A stretch of DNA of 20,702 nucleotides from SIG480 sp045533555 (GCA_045533555.1 JAZSHZ010000106.1:1-20702); one strand, 5' to 3'; positions 7,601-14,533 are shown, counted from the first letter of the stretch. The notes: generated by a model from the sequence alone, not told the origin. Numbers and translations are program-made.

Positions 7601-9267
7601 TTGTGGAGAGTGAAGGCAAACACCTTGACACTGTGTTTACGACGATTTACGAGCCGTATCGCGAAAGCAGAGTTCTCGCGGGTGCCGAAGAGCTCAAAAT
7701 GGCGAAAGTAAGCGGAATCGGCAGACCCGGTGATGCGTGCCGCGCAGTTAAAATCACGCATGCGGACGGACGGATCGACTATGTGTTCTATGCAACGAAT
7801 AACAGAATTCTTTACTCTGTAACAGATGAGGGCAGAACGATCTCTTTCCGCGGCGCGATAGGTGTCTATACCGTTGAAAACGGCACGAATACATATGATT
7901 ATGTTCTTGATGGAGATATAATCGGAGAGACAACGGGCAAGAAAGCATCTGTTGAAGGAATCATAACAGGCTTCACAAAAGAGCTCAGTGAGAGAAATGA
8001 AATCCGTATGCGACCGACAGAGCCGTTGTCAGAGGAAGAACTTGCGTCTCTTGCGAACAAGGTTGTTATAATTGATAACGGTGCGACAACGCGAAGCGGA
8101 ACGTTCAAGATCATAGCGGCATCGCAGAGCGGAGATGACATTGTTCTCGATGTCGGAAGGATAACGCCGATAAGAAAGTTTGTCGATATGTATGATGAAA
8201 GCGCAGGCTATGTCTATACCATATCGGAAGGTCAGGAGGCGCGAATCCCGCTGTCTTCGGAAAATGATTTATCGCCTCGCTTTGATGCGGTTAAAAATAT
8301 TTACAGCGCAAGTGCAGGAAGCAGGTTCTCTCTTTCGATAAGAGCAGAAAGTGATGTTGGAGGTGCGGATCTTGCATATGAGCTGACAAATGCTCCGAGA
8401 GGTGCAACAATAGACGGTGATACAGGTGTCATTGCCTGGACACCATATAGCTCTCAGCTAGGAAATAACCATTTTGCCGTCACTGTGCGTGATGCGGACG
8501 GGCGTGAATCAACAGTTCATTTCACCATAGCTGTCTATGGCGCAACGACCGGCGAAGGAGGAAGCACAGCTCCGTCGCAACCGGAAACAACCACACCGAC
8601 CATCCCCGCAACAAAGCCGGAGGATAAGGATAACACCTCGTCCTCAACCGACAATGGGGATAAAACTCCCTCAGTCGGCGATGCCGACAGCTCCCTCGGA
8701 GAGGGAGCCGCAAACGTCCGCTTCATCGACATCGGAAACTATACGTGGGCGGAGGACGCAATCAACGCTCTCGCGGATGAAGGGATCATCAAGGGCACGA
8801 GTGAAAACACATTTTCACCCGCAGCCAATATCACAAGAGCGGACTTCACAATACTCCTTGTCCGCGCGTTCAAGCTTACGAGTGATAACGAAGAAAACTT
8901 CGCAGACGTTGCGGTTTCCGACTACTTTGCAAAAGAGCTCGCGATTGCGAGAAACACAGGTCTTGTCAACGGAATCGGCGAGAACAAATTCGCCCCGCGC
9001 GCAAACATCACCCGTCAGGATATGATGGTGATTGTTTACAGAGCACTTGAGAGAATGAACAAACTCAATGTAGGGGACGGCGTCCTCGACGTCCCGCAGG
9101 CAAGCGATTTCGACAAGGTAGCCGACTATGCAAAGGACGCTGTTTCAGTGCTCATCAACGCAAAGCTCATCAACGGCAAAAACGGCCTCATTGCTCCGGC
9201 AGACTATACAACAAGAGCAGAGATCGCCGTACTTGTAAAGCGGGTAACGGATTTTATAAACAAATAA
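1681..9267 (+). CDS. Giant secreted SLH-anchored heparinase II/III-like protein
   Basis: A 2528-residue modular exoprotein. A signal peptide (MKRVFAFITAIALVIGMLPI, cleaved near ATYA) is followed by two related beta-rich modules (about 26-225 and 230-440) shared with the next gene. Next come Ig-like (BIG2-type) stretches (about 449-531, 534-623), a carbohydrate-binding-like beta-sandwich (about 627-792), and more Ig-like material to about 1110. The catalytic region, about 1115-1900, starts with YSWAKSTARLQISRADKY and carries a four-cysteine motif (C1172xxC1175, C1201xxC1204, then FPSNDF). It continues into an alpha-toroid-like part and a heparinase II/III C-terminal sheet with HGHED (1725-1729) and SHNTVVV (1767-1773). 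A putative Ig domain (about 2213-2287), a Pro/Thr/Ser linker and three SLH repeats (2347-2528) finish it. Known relatives cleave uronate-containing polysaccharides by beta-elimination; the substrate here is unknown. It is first in a five-gene operon. The family is firm and activity is inferred. Confidence 0.9.
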   Translation: MKRVFAFITAIALVIGMLPITYATGTAGVEYLFNLTSHGCTQAEESDVRSEAFRIDNMSSGAKSAPWGFLNCGDIGSGKISNDSLLWQIANNGEPSDAAIGFEISVGSAGRYIPALRGKASEEGFAARVYLFEKPQNAMSWKYSADNEAASVLSFIENVKMINSYYLLGEIDFYGADDGTDIAKSFEALDIKNAGEYFLVLVPSGKNIGEAELLSFALNEVPENEACEKEFNSADAYRFKNPGASYTASIENGFFAASNIEVRRYGLTVPNGPLAVFGLQVDKSGTYNINFGADNDAAVNSAAPAIYVMEDDGTYTENTAANVLLAGKSPVGYFNFSTLKASDSYVAVTPDGKRESEASSVYLDSSKKYFIVMFMDANSFYLNDVADTGDLGNKGYAPAEGGGIKTASGSTLGKSNYQIIEFSKIKLTPGTVASGKPIPAPAIKFAELTVLEDRIFVGKAAKTEISITNEFDEPWLYEYRAEYKSSGNNISVDANGVIKALAKGDCEIWAEVTVDGKTVETNRIKLEILPIPILDRLVITSDKLLPEVGDIAKLTVSGFLTDGANADISDYEVSLSSSNPEVATVSSDGTITTYREGLAVITARAINEDGNEIICKYNFNVGAISKNVIINFMDTVINDDKSAPSAGKTPGYEIVMNESDATYWNTSNSNNTDTVRFLYAGVTGPVWPSADANEKSGITLLVNVPLEQDYRIVYRGAKWKNGGVFHIFVDDKYVGDYNGFDAACDKVVDCGEFVFNTVHLTAGTHKLVFKKSEHVCYRGALFLNEIRFEAVAEQRTEYKGFVAEIPSELAVGEVFEEKAIAEMTDGSSLCFGINAEGEPDSETKALFETDNGAVLGISAGNTIGNKGRIPYRIEGIAEGCATVTYGMMIGGEALTETKTVKVRKLELARVSFSESRKALFRGATAEIHAEAILENGRVLSERSAPITYTSMDESVVVEGNIITALRTGKTQIKASATFNGKTEVALLDVEVTDEGVAEIEITSGGSDKIRLTDDAADRYPLWVTAKTNLGNDVDMSSVEIEAEALTPDIAKIAYESYPDEKSAAAYYIEPIKEGTAIFSVRIMLPSGTITQEVEIPVVNAKRKATLFTEERRENAIENVSKYSWAKSTARLQISRADKYAGLEEQIYNLFPSQEIPRSMTVGAEGDPEMYYCRYCGTNLQAEFSNFPWMHAPLAKPWKIQCPKCKRLFPSNDFESFYKLGLNEYGEFIYQDALDEHRKLFGDKSITEPGAKHSEQWKKYYGYGVKGGYLTNNLYYDLENNNTINCGRGLRDGETEATWGVDDGYGYVPSESDGTPYGYTVNNKFITERHLYIAEYAHSALWRYQNGDGGGMLTHAIDSNANAYYYTGNIKYGRTAAILLDRLADFFPDYDIKAFGDDVWNSDGGSNLGKREGRIWETGLVMNNVRSYDKVFELYDDPYVLSFIQKKANQYKMRSAKQTASQIRQHIEDRLIRESLDSVRRYEVFGNFGPAQQVTTICAIVLDSGEETKYWLDYLNKPGWKNVKPLATGGGINEVLFSTTCADGMSDEASEYGTIWLDGLISVAESLGYYEGSEDLEKIKFTNNPKYKQMFYGLLPIYAAKSYSAQIGDSGTTAGSSHWMDETLALQGWIETKDPVFAQFMYMLNGDKTKGLHYSIDTKDPESLQKEVRDIIDEYGTLDLDSDIMTHFGYAILRDGKSFSSNVTAATADDTTRNAWLYFGGAATSHGHEDSLNLGMTAFGLNFLPDLGYPEKTGTDPNRIQWVSNTLSHNTVVVNEKMQKENSEIHGKVKHYDDADNVKVIDVSTKYSYEDENVDEYRRAVVMIKVDDKNSYYVDLFRILGGNSHIYSLHAQSNEISDTKGLKLVPQVDENGNYTGTYAGKESTFGDDAKGEYPAGYTWLNNVDRDEDPENKIEIDFRIKDFNNAITNSDGLGLRVIMLNDTNVENGADINVAIADGYAPDKAENKNIDKLKYVLVESEGKHLDTVFTTIYEPYRESRVLAGAEELKMAKVSGIGRPGDACRAVKITHADGRIDYVFYATNNRILYSVTDEGRTISFRGAIGVYTVENGTNTYDYVLDGDIIGETTGKKASVEGIITGFTKELSERNEIRMRPTEPLSEEELASLANKVVIIDNGATTRSGTFKIIAASQSGDDIVLDVGRITPIRKFVDMYDESAGYVYTISEGQEARIPLSSENDLSPRFDAVKNIYSASAGSRFSLSIRAESDVGGADLAYELTNAPRGATIDGDTGVIAWTPYSSQLGNNHFAVTVRDADGRESTVHFTIAVYGATTGEGGSTAPSQPETTTPTIPATKPEDKDNTSSSTDNGDKTPSVGDADSSLGEGAANVRFIDIGNYTWAEDAINALADEGIIKGTSENTFSPAANITRADFTILLVRAFKLTSDNEENFADVAVSDYFAKELAIARNTGLVNGIGENKFAPRANITRQDMMVIVYRALERMNKLNVGDGVLDVPQASDFDKVADYAKDAVSVLINAKLINGKNGLIAPADYTTRAEIAVLVKRVTDFINK
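8666..8709. repeat. Palindromic repeat element embedded in frame (double hairpin)
   Basis: Two adjacent perfect hairpins lie inside the coding sequence just before the SLH repeats: GTCGGC-GAT-GCCGAC (8674-8688) and GCTCCCTC-GGA-GAGGGAGC (8690-8708), with CTCCCTCA leading in. From memory, this CTCCCTCAGTCGGC...GACAGCTCCCTC layout resembles REP/MITE-like palindromes scattered between genes in gut Clostridia; that is recall, not a search. Here it is translated as part of the linker (SVGDADSSLGEGAANV) without breaking the frame. The hairpins are certain; the mobile origin is inferred. Confidence 0.7.
9070..9097. repeat. In-frame palindromic element (copy 2)
   Basis: GGGACG (9074-9079) and CGTCCC (9090-9095) flank a 10-nt centre, forming the core of an element beginning GTAGGGGACGGCGTCC. 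It encodes VGDGVLDVPQ between SLH repeats 2 and 3. In the paralogous SLH gene at the window start, the same inter-repeat linker has no such sequence (MEKKFDTTAISASDFDK versus MNKLNVGDGVLDVPQASDFDK), while a copy sits before its first SLH repeat. Confidence 0.65.
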
Positions 9268-9283
9268 GAAAGGGAGAATGAAA

Positions 9284-11704
9284 ATGAGAATCAAAAAACT
9301 TCTCGCAATAACGGTTATCATCGCGTTTGCTTTTTCACTTGTATCGACAGCGATTGCGGCAGAGCAGCCGGTAGCTTATAATTATATCTTCAATTCTTCT
9401 GCGCATAACCTCGGAGAAAAACCGACAACGGCTGACCGTCGCCTGACTTCAGGCTTGCATACTGTTGATAATACAGTGTCGTCCGTTTCATCACCCTGGG
9501 GTTTTGTCAATGCATATGGATATAATTCACTTGCGTCATATTCTGAATATGTGAACTGGGCAATAAAAGACGAAGACGGCGCCGGTGTTGTGTTTGCTCC
9601 GTATGAAGATTCCATTGCGGGAGTGCGCGCGGCGCTAGCGTTCGAGATTTCCGCCTCGGCAGGCACTTATGATGCAAGTATTTCCGTAAAACATACCGGA
9701 AATGAAAATGAGATTGAAGTATATCTTATCCCGAAGAAAGAGTATGTGTTTCAGACGTATAATGCAAATGATGCGGATAGTTCCAAGGCGGTTTTTTATG
9801 ACAGCGTAAAGGAAATGAGTTCGAATTACCGTATAGGAAAAGTAGATTTATACAGTGAAGACCTCTATATCGGTCGGGTTGAACTTACCGAAAAGGATTA
9901 TTATCTCGTTTTTGTTCCGTGCGGAGCAAACGAAGCCGCCGCGGTAAACGAGAATAAACTGTGGACGATGCAACTGACGGGCTTCAGACTTGAAGGTGTT
10001 GGAGGCTCTTCAGCAGCGACAAACTCCTGCGAATTCAATCCCTCAAATGCCTTTGCGTATAGAAATTCAGGATCGAGCTATACGCATTCGATCGAAAATA
10101 ATGTTTTCGGCACATCGGATATTCAGGTAAGACGCTATGGCGTGTTAACGGCTAACGGGCCTCTTGCTGCGTTCAGGGTTTCGGTAGATACTTCGGGAAA
10201 ATATAATCTTGGTTTTAAAACCAATACAGTTGATCCGACGCAAGCGGCACCGGCAGTCTATTTGTCAGAAACCGCGACTGCAAATGATGTGCAGGGGATT
10301 CAGAATAAAGAGATTGTTGGATATTTTGATTTCTCAAAGCTCGTCGCAGAAGATACATATGTTGAGCTTAAGACAGATAACGGGGAGTTGGCAGAACTCT
10401 CGCTTGATGCCGATAAGGACTATTATATTGTTCTTACCTGCGATGCGACGTCAATAGCATTAAACGGAAAAACAACGAAGAAAGACCTCGTCTCCGGGGT
10501 GGATTATAAAGTGGCAGACAACGGAACATTGCAGACCATGAGCGGCGCTGTCCTTACAAATTCCACACACGGTTATCAGAAACTTTATATTTCGGGTATA
10601 AAGCTTACTCAGGTTGTCGAGGATTCCGAAGAAGAAATTGAGCGCAGTGAAGCCTATGCCGCCGACCGTGAGTTGTATGAAGAGCTCACAAGCGTTAAAG
10701 CGGAGAATAACTCAAAAAATGTGCTCAATGGATATGCGTCGGCTGCAACCGTCACGATCTTCGCGCAGGATATCGCAACAGGAGCAAGTGTTGCGGAGAT
10801 TGCAAACGAAAGTGTTGCGATAAATGCGGAATATAATCCGTGCGCACCGTCAGTCGGTGATGATTATGAATTCTTATACTGGGCGGCAGGTCTTGGCGTT
10901 AACCGCAAGATTGTTTCCTTTGATAAGGATGGATATTCCTTCAAGGCAACTCCCGGAAGAAATATTGTATATGCGGTATACAGAAAACTGAACAATGATG
11001 CGAAATATGCGTTCTTCTTCGATGGAAGCCGCACCGTTATGGGAAGAAAAGAAATAACAAACGGTAAAGTCACATTACCTGCGCTTCCCGATGAAATGCC
11101 GGGCTTTGGCAAAGCAACGGGATGGAAGCGCGCCGGCGAAGAAGATGAAGCGGTGCTTGCACCGGGTGCGGAGCCGGATGGACTTGCGGATGATGCGTTC
11201 TTTGTCGCATCCTATGGCGATAAGAAGACGGTGAAAATAACTGTGGACGGAACCGAGCTTGATTTTGACTACGGCGAAGAAGTCAACCTCGGAGATTATG
11301 CCTCAATTCGCGAAAGTAAAAATGGATATAATGTCTTTAATTTTTGGAAGAAGTATGATAGAATAATATCGTTCAGACCCGATTATACCTTCAGGGCATA
11401 TGAGGATTGCATTATATCATCAACTTATGCGAAATATGAGCCGCTCGATAAGACGGTAAGGTGCATCCTGATCTCAGCGGATGAGGAGACGGGAATAACC
11501 TTTGCCGAGTATATCGGGCTTGATTCCGCGATTGAAAAAGGAATCATTTTCGGAGCGGAGAAAACGGTTACTTATGCCGATGCAAGCGCAAAGGCAGTTA
11601 TGCAGACGGATTCGGATGTCTTCTCGGTAGTAAACAAAACGGGAAAAACCGCCATAGGGTATGCTATCCTCGATGACGGAACCATAGTTTATTCTGACAG
11701 ATAA
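9284..11704 (+). CDS. Secreted protein sharing the N-terminal module of the lyase-like enzyme
   Basis: The ATG at 9284 is preferred over 9278, because the ribosome site AGGGAG (9271-9276) is only 1 nt from 9278 but 7 nt from 9284. The product is 806 residues. A signal peptide (MRIKKLLAITVIIAFAFSLV, cleaved near AIAA) precedes two modules (about 25-235 and 240-450) clearly related to those at the N-terminus of the upstream enzyme. Compare SSPWGFVNAYG with SAPWGFLNCGD, and SDIQVRRYGVLTANGPLAAF with SNIEVRRYGLTVPNGPLAVF. The C-terminal third has at least two copies of a short repeat, F/Y-x-x-W...ISF...Y-F-A...Y-K (YWAAGLGVNRKIVSFDKDGY; FWKKYDRIISFRPDYTF), resembling InlB-type bacterial repeats. 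There is no SLH, LPXTG or transmembrane anchor. It is probably an extracellular polysaccharide-binding or accessory protein co-expressed with the lyase-like enzyme. The family is unnamed. Confidence 0.85.
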   Translation: MRIKKLLAITVIIAFAFSLVSTAIAAEQPVAYNYIFNSSAHNLGEKPTTADRRLTSGLHTVDNTVSSVSSPWGFVNAYGYNSLASYSEYVNWAIKDEDGAGVVFAPYEDSIAGVRAALAFEISASAGTYDASISVKHTGNENEIEVYLIPKKEYVFQTYNANDADSSKAVFYDSVKEMSSNYRIGKVDLYSEDLYIGRVELTEKDYYLVFVPCGANEAAAVNENKLWTMQLTGFRLEGVGGSSAATNSCEFNPSNAFAYRNSGSSYTHSIENNVFGTSDIQVRRYGVLTANGPLAAFRVSVDTSGKYNLGFKTNTVDPTQAAPAVYLSETATANDVQGIQNKEIVGYFDFSKLVAEDTYVELKTDNGELAELSLDADKDYYIVLTCDATSIALNGKTTKKDLVSGVDYKVADNGTLQTMSGAVLTNSTHGYQKLYISGIKLTQVVEDSEEEIERSEAYAADRELYEELTSVKAENNSKNVLNGYASAATVTIFAQDIATGASVAEIANESVAINAEYNPCAPSVGDDYEFLYWAAGLGVNRKIVSFDKDGYSFKATPGRNIVYAVYRKLNNDAKYAFFFDGSRTVMGRKEITNGKVTLPALPDEMPGFGKATGWKRAGEEDEAVLAPGAEPDGLADDAFFVASYGDKKTVKITVDGTELDFDYGEEVNLGDYASIRESKNGYNVFNFWKKYDRIISFRPDYTFRAYEDCIISSTYAKYEPLDKTVRCILISADEETGITFAEYIGLDSAIEKGIIFGAEKTVTYADASAKAVMQTDSDVFSVVNKTGKTAIGYAILDDGTIVYSDR

Positions 11705-11720
11705 AGAAGGAAAAAGAAAA

Positions 11721-12497
11721 ATGGTATCGATATCAAGGCATTCGCAAGATGTTTGTCGGATCAATTTTGGGAAATATTATGCCGACCTCGTTTATGTGAA
11801 AGACGAGGAAACAAACAGCGATCTGTGGAACCTTCTCGGCATATATTGCGGAGAAATCGCCGTTGTCAGTACGGGAACTGATATCATAGGCCCCATCCGT
11901 GAACTCGGCCAACCCGATTTTATGGGCGGGCTTCATGGGGATGAGAAGAATAAACTTCTGCTCATAACCTGCGATGGGATCAAGTGGGATGGCGAGAGCA
12001 AAACCGAAGCCGATGCGATTCAGATTGTTATGGACAGTGAGCTTTACCGCGTCATCGGAAAAGAGCATGTCTATGATCGCTTTATAACAATAACCGTTAC
12101 GGAAAACCGCATCCGCGTTGTAAACAGGCATGAGTGTCTTGTTGATGACAGTGTCATAAGCAGTGCGCCGACAGGTGGGCTTATTGCCGTTCAGCATACG
12201 ATCCTCACCGCGATATCCATGCCGAATTATTTCACGGATACGCCGCCGCGCGAACCCGTCAGCAACAAGTCGAAGGATAATATATGCGGAACGCTTTATT
12301 GGACGGGCGGAAGTGTCGAAGTGCGAAATATCACAGGGAAAGAAAAAGATACATATGAAGGAAACCTCTGTGTCTACACAAAAGAAGTTCCGATGAGAAG
12401 CAAAATCTATCTATATACGGTGAAACCTGCAAAGGAAGGAACTCCGATAAGAAGAGGGGAAACGATTCTCGGCGAGTTCGAGTATTTGTTCAGATAA
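11721..12497 (+). CDS. Conserved-looking cytoplasmic protein of unknown family
   Basis: A 258-residue protein with no signal peptide or membrane segment. It sits 16 nt after the previous stop, with AAGAAGG at 11704-11710 as ribosome site. The composition is rich in predicted beta strands. Recognisable local features are TGTDIIGPIREL, FMGGLHGDEKNK (a Gly-His-rich turn that could bind a metal or sugar), and a C-terminal TILGEFEYLF. I do not recognise the family. Position between the exoproteins and the sugar isomerase suggests a role in handling the imported glycan product, perhaps as a beta-sandwich enzyme or sugar-binding protein; this rests on operon context only. Confidence 0.8.
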   Translation: MVSISRHSQDVCRINFGKYYADLVYVKDEETNSDLWNLLGIYCGEIAVVSTGTDIIGPIRELGQPDFMGGLHGDEKNKLLLITCDGIKWDGESKTEADAIQIVMDSELYRVIGKEHVYDRFITITVTENRIRVVNRHECLVDDSVISSAPTGGLIAVQHTILTAISMPNYFTDTPPREPVSNKSKDNICGTLYWTGGSVEVRNITGKEKDTYEGNLCVYTKEVPMRSKIYLYTVKPAKEGTPIRRGETILGEFEYLFR

Positions 12498-12511
12498 GGA
12501 AGGTGTATTGA

Positions 12512-13354
12512 ATGTCCGTGAGAATTTACGCTTTTGCAGATGAAGCGGGATCGGATATAAAAGAGCAGATTGACGCAATGAAGAAAAATGAGCTTTCGGG
12601 GCTTGAAATCCGCGATGCAAACGGAACCAACGTATCAAAGCTCAGTGAGAGCGAGGCAAAGGAAATAAAAAAGCAGCTTGATGATGCAGGGCTTGAAGTC
12701 TGGTCTATCGGCTCTCCGATAGGAAAGATCGATATTGAAAAAGATAATTTCGAAAAGCATCTTGACCTTTTCCGCCATACTCTTGAGATTTCAAAAATTC
12801 TTGATGCAAAATGCTTCAGATTGTTTTCATTCTATATCCCCGCAGAAAAGGATTTTGATGGCTATAAAAACGAAGTCATAGACCGTATGGGCGCGTTTGT
12901 TGATATTGGAAAGGCTTATGACATAAAATTGTGCCACGAAAACGAAAAGGGGATATACGGAGATATCGCGCGAAGATGTCTCGATATTTTTAAAGCACAT
13001 CCGTCTCTCGGCGGGGTTTTCGATCCCGCGAACTTCGTTCAGTGCGGAGAGAATACGTTAAAAGCGTGGGAGATGCTCGACCCGTATATTACATATATGC
13101 ATATAAAGGATGCCGTGCCGGACGGAACGGTTGTTCCTCCCGGAGATGGAGTCGGAAATCTTCGCGAAATAGCAGGAAAGTATATGGAGCGGGGCGGAAG
13201 GGTGTTTACAATGGAACCGCATCTGACGGCATTCGGAGGCCTTGCGGCTCTTGAAAAAGAGGGCGCGCGATCGGAAATCGGGAAATACAGCTTCAGGAAT
13301 AATCGCGAATCCTTTGATTTCGCGTGTGATATATTCAAAAATCTAATGCGTTAA
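12512..13354 (+). CDS. Sugar isomerase/epimerase, xylose-isomerase-like TIM barrel
   Basis: A 280-residue protein with the pattern of the AP-endonuclease-2/xylose-isomerase-like barrel. Candidate divalent-metal ligands fall on successive strands: E143 (LCHENEKG), D171 (FDPANF), H197 (YMHIKD) and E235 (TMEPHL). A GVGN loop (PGDGVGNLREI) follows, as in many family members. It is cytoplasmic. Known relatives isomerise or epimerise keto-sugars and inositol derivatives; the exact substrate cannot be read from sequence. GGAAGG at 12498-12503 precedes the ATG by 8 nt, and the gene starts 14 nt after the previous stop. Pairing with a Gfo/Idh/MocA dehydrogenase next door is common in loci for uronates, oxidised sugars or inositol-like compounds. 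Confidence 0.9.
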   Translation: MSVRIYAFADEAGSDIKEQIDAMKKNELSGLEIRDANGTNVSKLSESEAKEIKKQLDDAGLEVWSIGSPIGKIDIEKDNFEKHLDLFRHTLEISKILDAKCFRLFSFYIPAEKDFDGYKNEVIDRMGAFVDIGKAYDIKLCHENEKGIYGDIARRCLDIFKAHPSLGGVFDPANFVQCGENTLKAWEMLDPYITYMHIKDAVPDGTVVPPGDGVGNLREIAGKYMERGGRVFTMEPHLTAFGGLAALEKEGARSEIGKYSFRNNRESFDFACDIFKNLMR

Positions 13355-13373
13355 GGTAAAGGAGAAAACTGAA

Positions 13374-14420
13374 ATGGAAAAATTAAAACTTGGTCTTATC
13401 GGTTGCGGCGGAATGATGAAGAATCATGCAAAGGGAATCTCCGTTCTCGATTGCGTCGAAATAACGGCGGTCTGTGATATTGACCGTGCGCTTGCGGAAG
13501 ATGTCGCATCAGTGCTCAATAGTCCTTATGTAACAACCGATTATAAGACGATGGTTGATTATGTCGATGCGGTGCTTGTTGTTCTTCCGCATCATCTGCA
13601 TTATCCGTGCGGAATGTATTTTGCGCGCGCGGGAAAGCATATAATGATGGAAAAGCCGCTTTGCAACACGGAAGAGGAGTGCATAAAGCTCATTGAGACG
13701 TGTGAAGAAATGGGCGTAACGCTTATGTGCGCATATCCGGTACGTTATTGGAAGGGAATCCGAAAGCTCAAGGAGCTTGTCGATAGCGGTGATTACGGCA
13801 GAATTATGCAGATGTCCGTATGGACAGAGCAGCTCACGATTTATGATGAGCAGCATTGGGGAGGCTCCGCAATGCCCGGCGGCGGTCAGTTCTTCAGCCA
13901 TGGCTGCCACTATGTCGATCTTCTTATGTGGTTCTGTGGCAATCCCGTTTCGGGAACGCATATGGGAACAACCGTAGGAACACCGTGGCTTCTTCGTGAG
14001 GGAACGAGCGCTGCAACGATGAAATTTGAAAACGGTGCGATAGGCTACCACGGCGCAACATGGGGTGCGCGCGGAACAAAGCTCGGATATAATTTCCAGG
14101 TAATGATGGAAAAGGGGCTGCTTGAGTTTGATTATCACGATGGCGAGGTTCGCGTCTATGATTCACTTTGCGAGCATATCCCGGGTGAATCGGAAGCTCC
14201 CGATGCGCGCGCATACAAGGTCGTCTGGAAGCGTGATACGGAAGCAAATAAGGAAACTCAGCACGAAATGCGCCATTTTGTCGATTGTGTGCAGAATAAG
14301 AAAAAGCCGCTCACAGATGGCAGAAGTGCGTTGCAGGGTCTCCGCGTAATCTGGAAAATGTACGAAGCGGAAAAACAGGGTACAGTAGCTGATCTCCGCG
14401 GTCTCGGTTTTGATGAATAA
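13374..14420 (+). CDS. Gfo/Idh/MocA-family NAD(P)-dependent oxidoreductase
   Basis: A 348-residue protein of normal family length. The N-terminal Rossmann fold shows LGLIGCGGMMKNHAKG (nucleotide-binding glycine loop). The signature EKP is at 93-95 (MMEKPLCNT). The substrate-domain motif SHGCHYVDLLMW supplies H176, H179 and D182, matching the family G-x-H-x-x-D pattern. Such enzymes oxidise or reduce hydroxyl groups of sugars and cyclitols, or act in redox-neutral eliminations and epimerisations. It is the last gene of the operon, 19 nt after the isomerase, with AAAGGAG (13358-13364) as ribosome site. It probably acts on the same intracellular sugar as the preceding isomerase; the substrate is not determinable. 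Confidence 0.93.
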   Translation: MEKLKLGLIGCGGMMKNHAKGISVLDCVEITAVCDIDRALAEDVASVLNSPYVTTDYKTMVDYVDAVLVVLPHHLHYPCGMYFARAGKHIMMEKPLCNTEEECIKLIETCEEMGVTLMCAYPVRYWKGIRKLKELVDSGDYGRIMQMSVWTEQLTIYDEQHWGGSAMPGGGQFFSHGCHYVDLLMWFCGNPVSGTHMGTTVGTPWLLREGTSAATMKFENGAIGYHGATWGARGTKLGYNFQVMMEKGLLEFDYHDGEVRVYDSLCEHIPGESEAPDARAYKVVWKRDTEANKETQHEMRHFVDCVQNKKKPLTDGRSALQGLRVIWKMYEAEKQGTVADLRGLGFDE

Positions 14421-14481
14421 ATAGCACCATATTGCAAACGGCACGCATCATTGATGTGTGCCGTTTGCAATATGGTGCTAT
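14421..14481. repeat. Very long near-perfect inverted repeat at operon end
   Basis: Directly after the dehydrogenase stop, ATAGCACCATATTGCAAACG and following bases (14421-14450) pair with 14452-14481 along almost the whole length; the only exception seen is a G-T pair at 14445/14457, with a tiny turn at the centre. No T-run follows on either strand, so it is not a standard terminator. It may be a transcript-stabilising 3' hairpin, a two-way terminator of unusual type, or a miniature palindromic element. The structure is certain; the role is open. Confidence 0.75.
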
Positions 14482-14533
14482 ATGTCGAGTAATTATATGT
14501 GAAAAAATGTGGCGAAGCCACATATCATAAAAC

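Noticed and set aside
7168..7761. 197-residue minus-strand open frame inside the large enzyme gene
   Set aside because: It is antisense to a well-supported coding region, has no ribosome site or recognisable domain, and reflects codon bias of the real frame. Other antisense frames in the operon were rejected for the same reason.
9278..9280. ATG at 9278 as the start of the second exoprotein
   Set aside because: It is only 1 nt from the ribosome site, whereas the ATG at 9284 has normal spacing and gives a cleaner signal peptide.
11400..11704. SLH or sortase anchor in the second exoprotein
   Set aside because: Its C-terminus (AIGYAILDDGTIVYSDR) has no SLH pattern, LPXTG motif or hydrophobic tail.
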